This document shows positions 62,863 through 64,000 of a DNA stretch of 64,000 nt, piece by piece. Every line of letters starts with the position of its first letter. The first letter of the stretch is position 1. Both the position numbers and the translations under genes were made by a program. The stretch is from Cylindrotheca closterium (Eukaryota > Bacillariophyta > Bacillariophyceae > Bacillariales > Bacillariaceae): NCBI GenBank assembly GCA_933822405.4, contig CAKOGP040001981.1, forward strand, positions 180,105-244,104, read 5' to 3'. The notes under the pieces are model-generated. The model did not search any database. It worked only from the letters and a program-made list of their open reading frames with translations, and was not told the DNA's origin.

Positions 62863-64000
62863 CTAAGTGACGAGATGCAGCCTCGTATCGTGCAAGTTCC
62901 TCCTCTTATACAGGATTCCAGCATACGATGCAATCTTATCTTTGTACGTTGCCAGCATCTCAGGCCCTTGATTAAGCATTGACAAATGGCAATTCAATTT
63001 CTCTGATGAAGGCCGCTTTGCTGATCCAATAAATTCACATTGGAAGGTTCGGCTTTCCATAAGTCTTTGCCGTACCTTTGTAGCAAAAGATACGAGGTAG
63101 TCAAAGGACTGTTCGTCGCCTTCCGCATACAACTCTAAAATCCGACCATCCCTACCGAATGCTGTCAACACGACGTCGTGGTCGAAAAATAGCTGGGTGG
63201 AGACATATTCAAGAATCCGTGCATCGACTGTCGAAGCCTGCGTTACAAAAACTTTGTCATTCTTCAGCAGTCCGGACGCCCAATGGAACTGATCCCAGGA
63301 ACACTTTGTGGCGGTTCGAATTCTCTCCCTATCTTCACCGAAATGCAGTAGAAAAATCCATAACCCTCCACATTCTAACCAAGCTATAGCAACAGTTCGA
63401 TCATGCCACATTTCTTCTCGTATCATTTGAGCTATGGCTCTACCTCTCTCATTGCTAAATTTCGAGCCTTTCAAATACTTTCGAATCGCACAAGCAACGA
63501 ATTCGGGATGGTCCAGTTGGTAGGTATTTGGCACGACATCCAATGAATTGAAGGAGTTTCCTTCGGCGGCAGCATTCAAAATGTCTCGATCACCCCGAAG
63601 CTCTTCGGAGCAGTATTCCCAAAATCTTGCATTATGCTTGACTGCGTGAAGCATGAGACATTTGTCGTTTTGAAGGTCATTCACTGAATTCTCAAATATC
63701 AATCGATGCAAGAAATCTATGGCAGGGTACCTGGAACTTGTTTGCAATCAGGTCCATTACCACGTTGCGGTCGGTCAAAACCTCAGGGCATATGCGAACC
63801 ACATCCCAAATGGCGTCCGTGTCAATATATTTACTCCTCACAAGTGGAGATGCGATTTGGAGATTGCTTTTCATACCCGGAGAGAGAGCTTCCCATAATC
63901 TTAAAACTTCCTCCGGTAGTTTCACAGCTGCTTTGGCAACAAAATTAGGATCGGACCGAAACACCTCTGGTATCATCGACCATTCCCAATTCTCATTAAA
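62863..64000 (-). pseudogene. DUF4116-like repeat protein, frameshifted, 5' end beyond window
   Basis: From the window edge a - frame is open (EVFRSDPNFVAKAAVKLPEE) to 63692. The similar sequence then continues in another frame from about 63747 to 62863 (KCLMLHAVKHNARFWEYCSE, VVLTAFGRDGRILELYAEGD). The units of about 35-40 residues with D(R)xVVxxAxxxxxxxLxxxS fit DUF4116-type repeats common in diatoms. The frame change in the overlap is too short to be an intron. A second 1-bp difference near 62913 shortens the C-terminus relative to the inverted fragment at 61867. Either a pseudogene or sequence errors. Confidence 0.6.

Overview
The window reads as nuclear DNA of a diatom, most likely a raphid pennate. 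Reasons: intron-poor genes with short GT-AG introns (89-130 nt); a DUF6824-type protein, BspA-like LRR protein, alpha-kinase with an N-terminal Cys4 motif and membrane-anchored nucleotide cyclase, all typical of diatom genomes; proteins with signal peptides followed by plastid-like leader segments; and a CoDi-like Ty1/copia relic. No prokaryotic operon structure is seen. The species assignment is inference. An assembly gap of N occupies 35148-35680.

Layout. 1-8.7 kb: 3'-truncated nucleotide cyclase (-), LRR protein (-), a doubtful ORF, type II glycosyltransferase-like protein (+), DUF6824 protein (-). 8.8-14.1 kb: one 1785-residue surface protein with three large beta-propeller-like repeats (-). 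14.9-16.4 kb: an array of palindromic repeats around an orphan Harbinger-like ORF. 17-25 kb: RING-H2 membrane protein, His/Gly-rich protein, two-exon fucosyltransferase-like gene, gamma-carbonic-anhydrase-like protein and two TPR paralogs. 26.9-29.8 kb: two paralogous bZIP genes on either side of a 477-bp MITE. 30.4-35 kb: an unknown membrane protein and a segmental duplication of a METTL24-like methyltransferase, with a fragment of the downstream alanine aminotransferase gene between the copies. 36-46.5 kb: repeat-bearing secreted protein, alpha-kinase, alanine aminotransferase, small zinc-ribbon protein, a four-exon gene ending in a xanthine phosphoribosyltransferase domain, and a dual-specificity phosphatase. 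46.8-58 kb: unknown proteins, two tiny paralogs, an aldo/keto reductase, an alpha-tubulin with unusual residues 40 and 254, and a histidine phosphatase. 58-64 kb: decayed Cys-rich module gene, degenerate copia pol, RPB11 (two exons) and a frameshifted DUF4116-like gene running off the edge.

Most genes are unrelated housekeeping or signalling genes that do not form one system. What unites the window is local gene duplication (TPR, bZIP, methyltransferase, small DNARS proteins, 111-bp tandem repeat, inverted DUF4116 fragment) and intergenic DNA rich in GTAC-containing palindromes, especially the 8-bp TACCGGTA, which I found only outside confident coding sequence.

Exon boundaries were derived by reading splice sites and checking that frames join. 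Family assignments rest on motif recognition alone; no database search was run.
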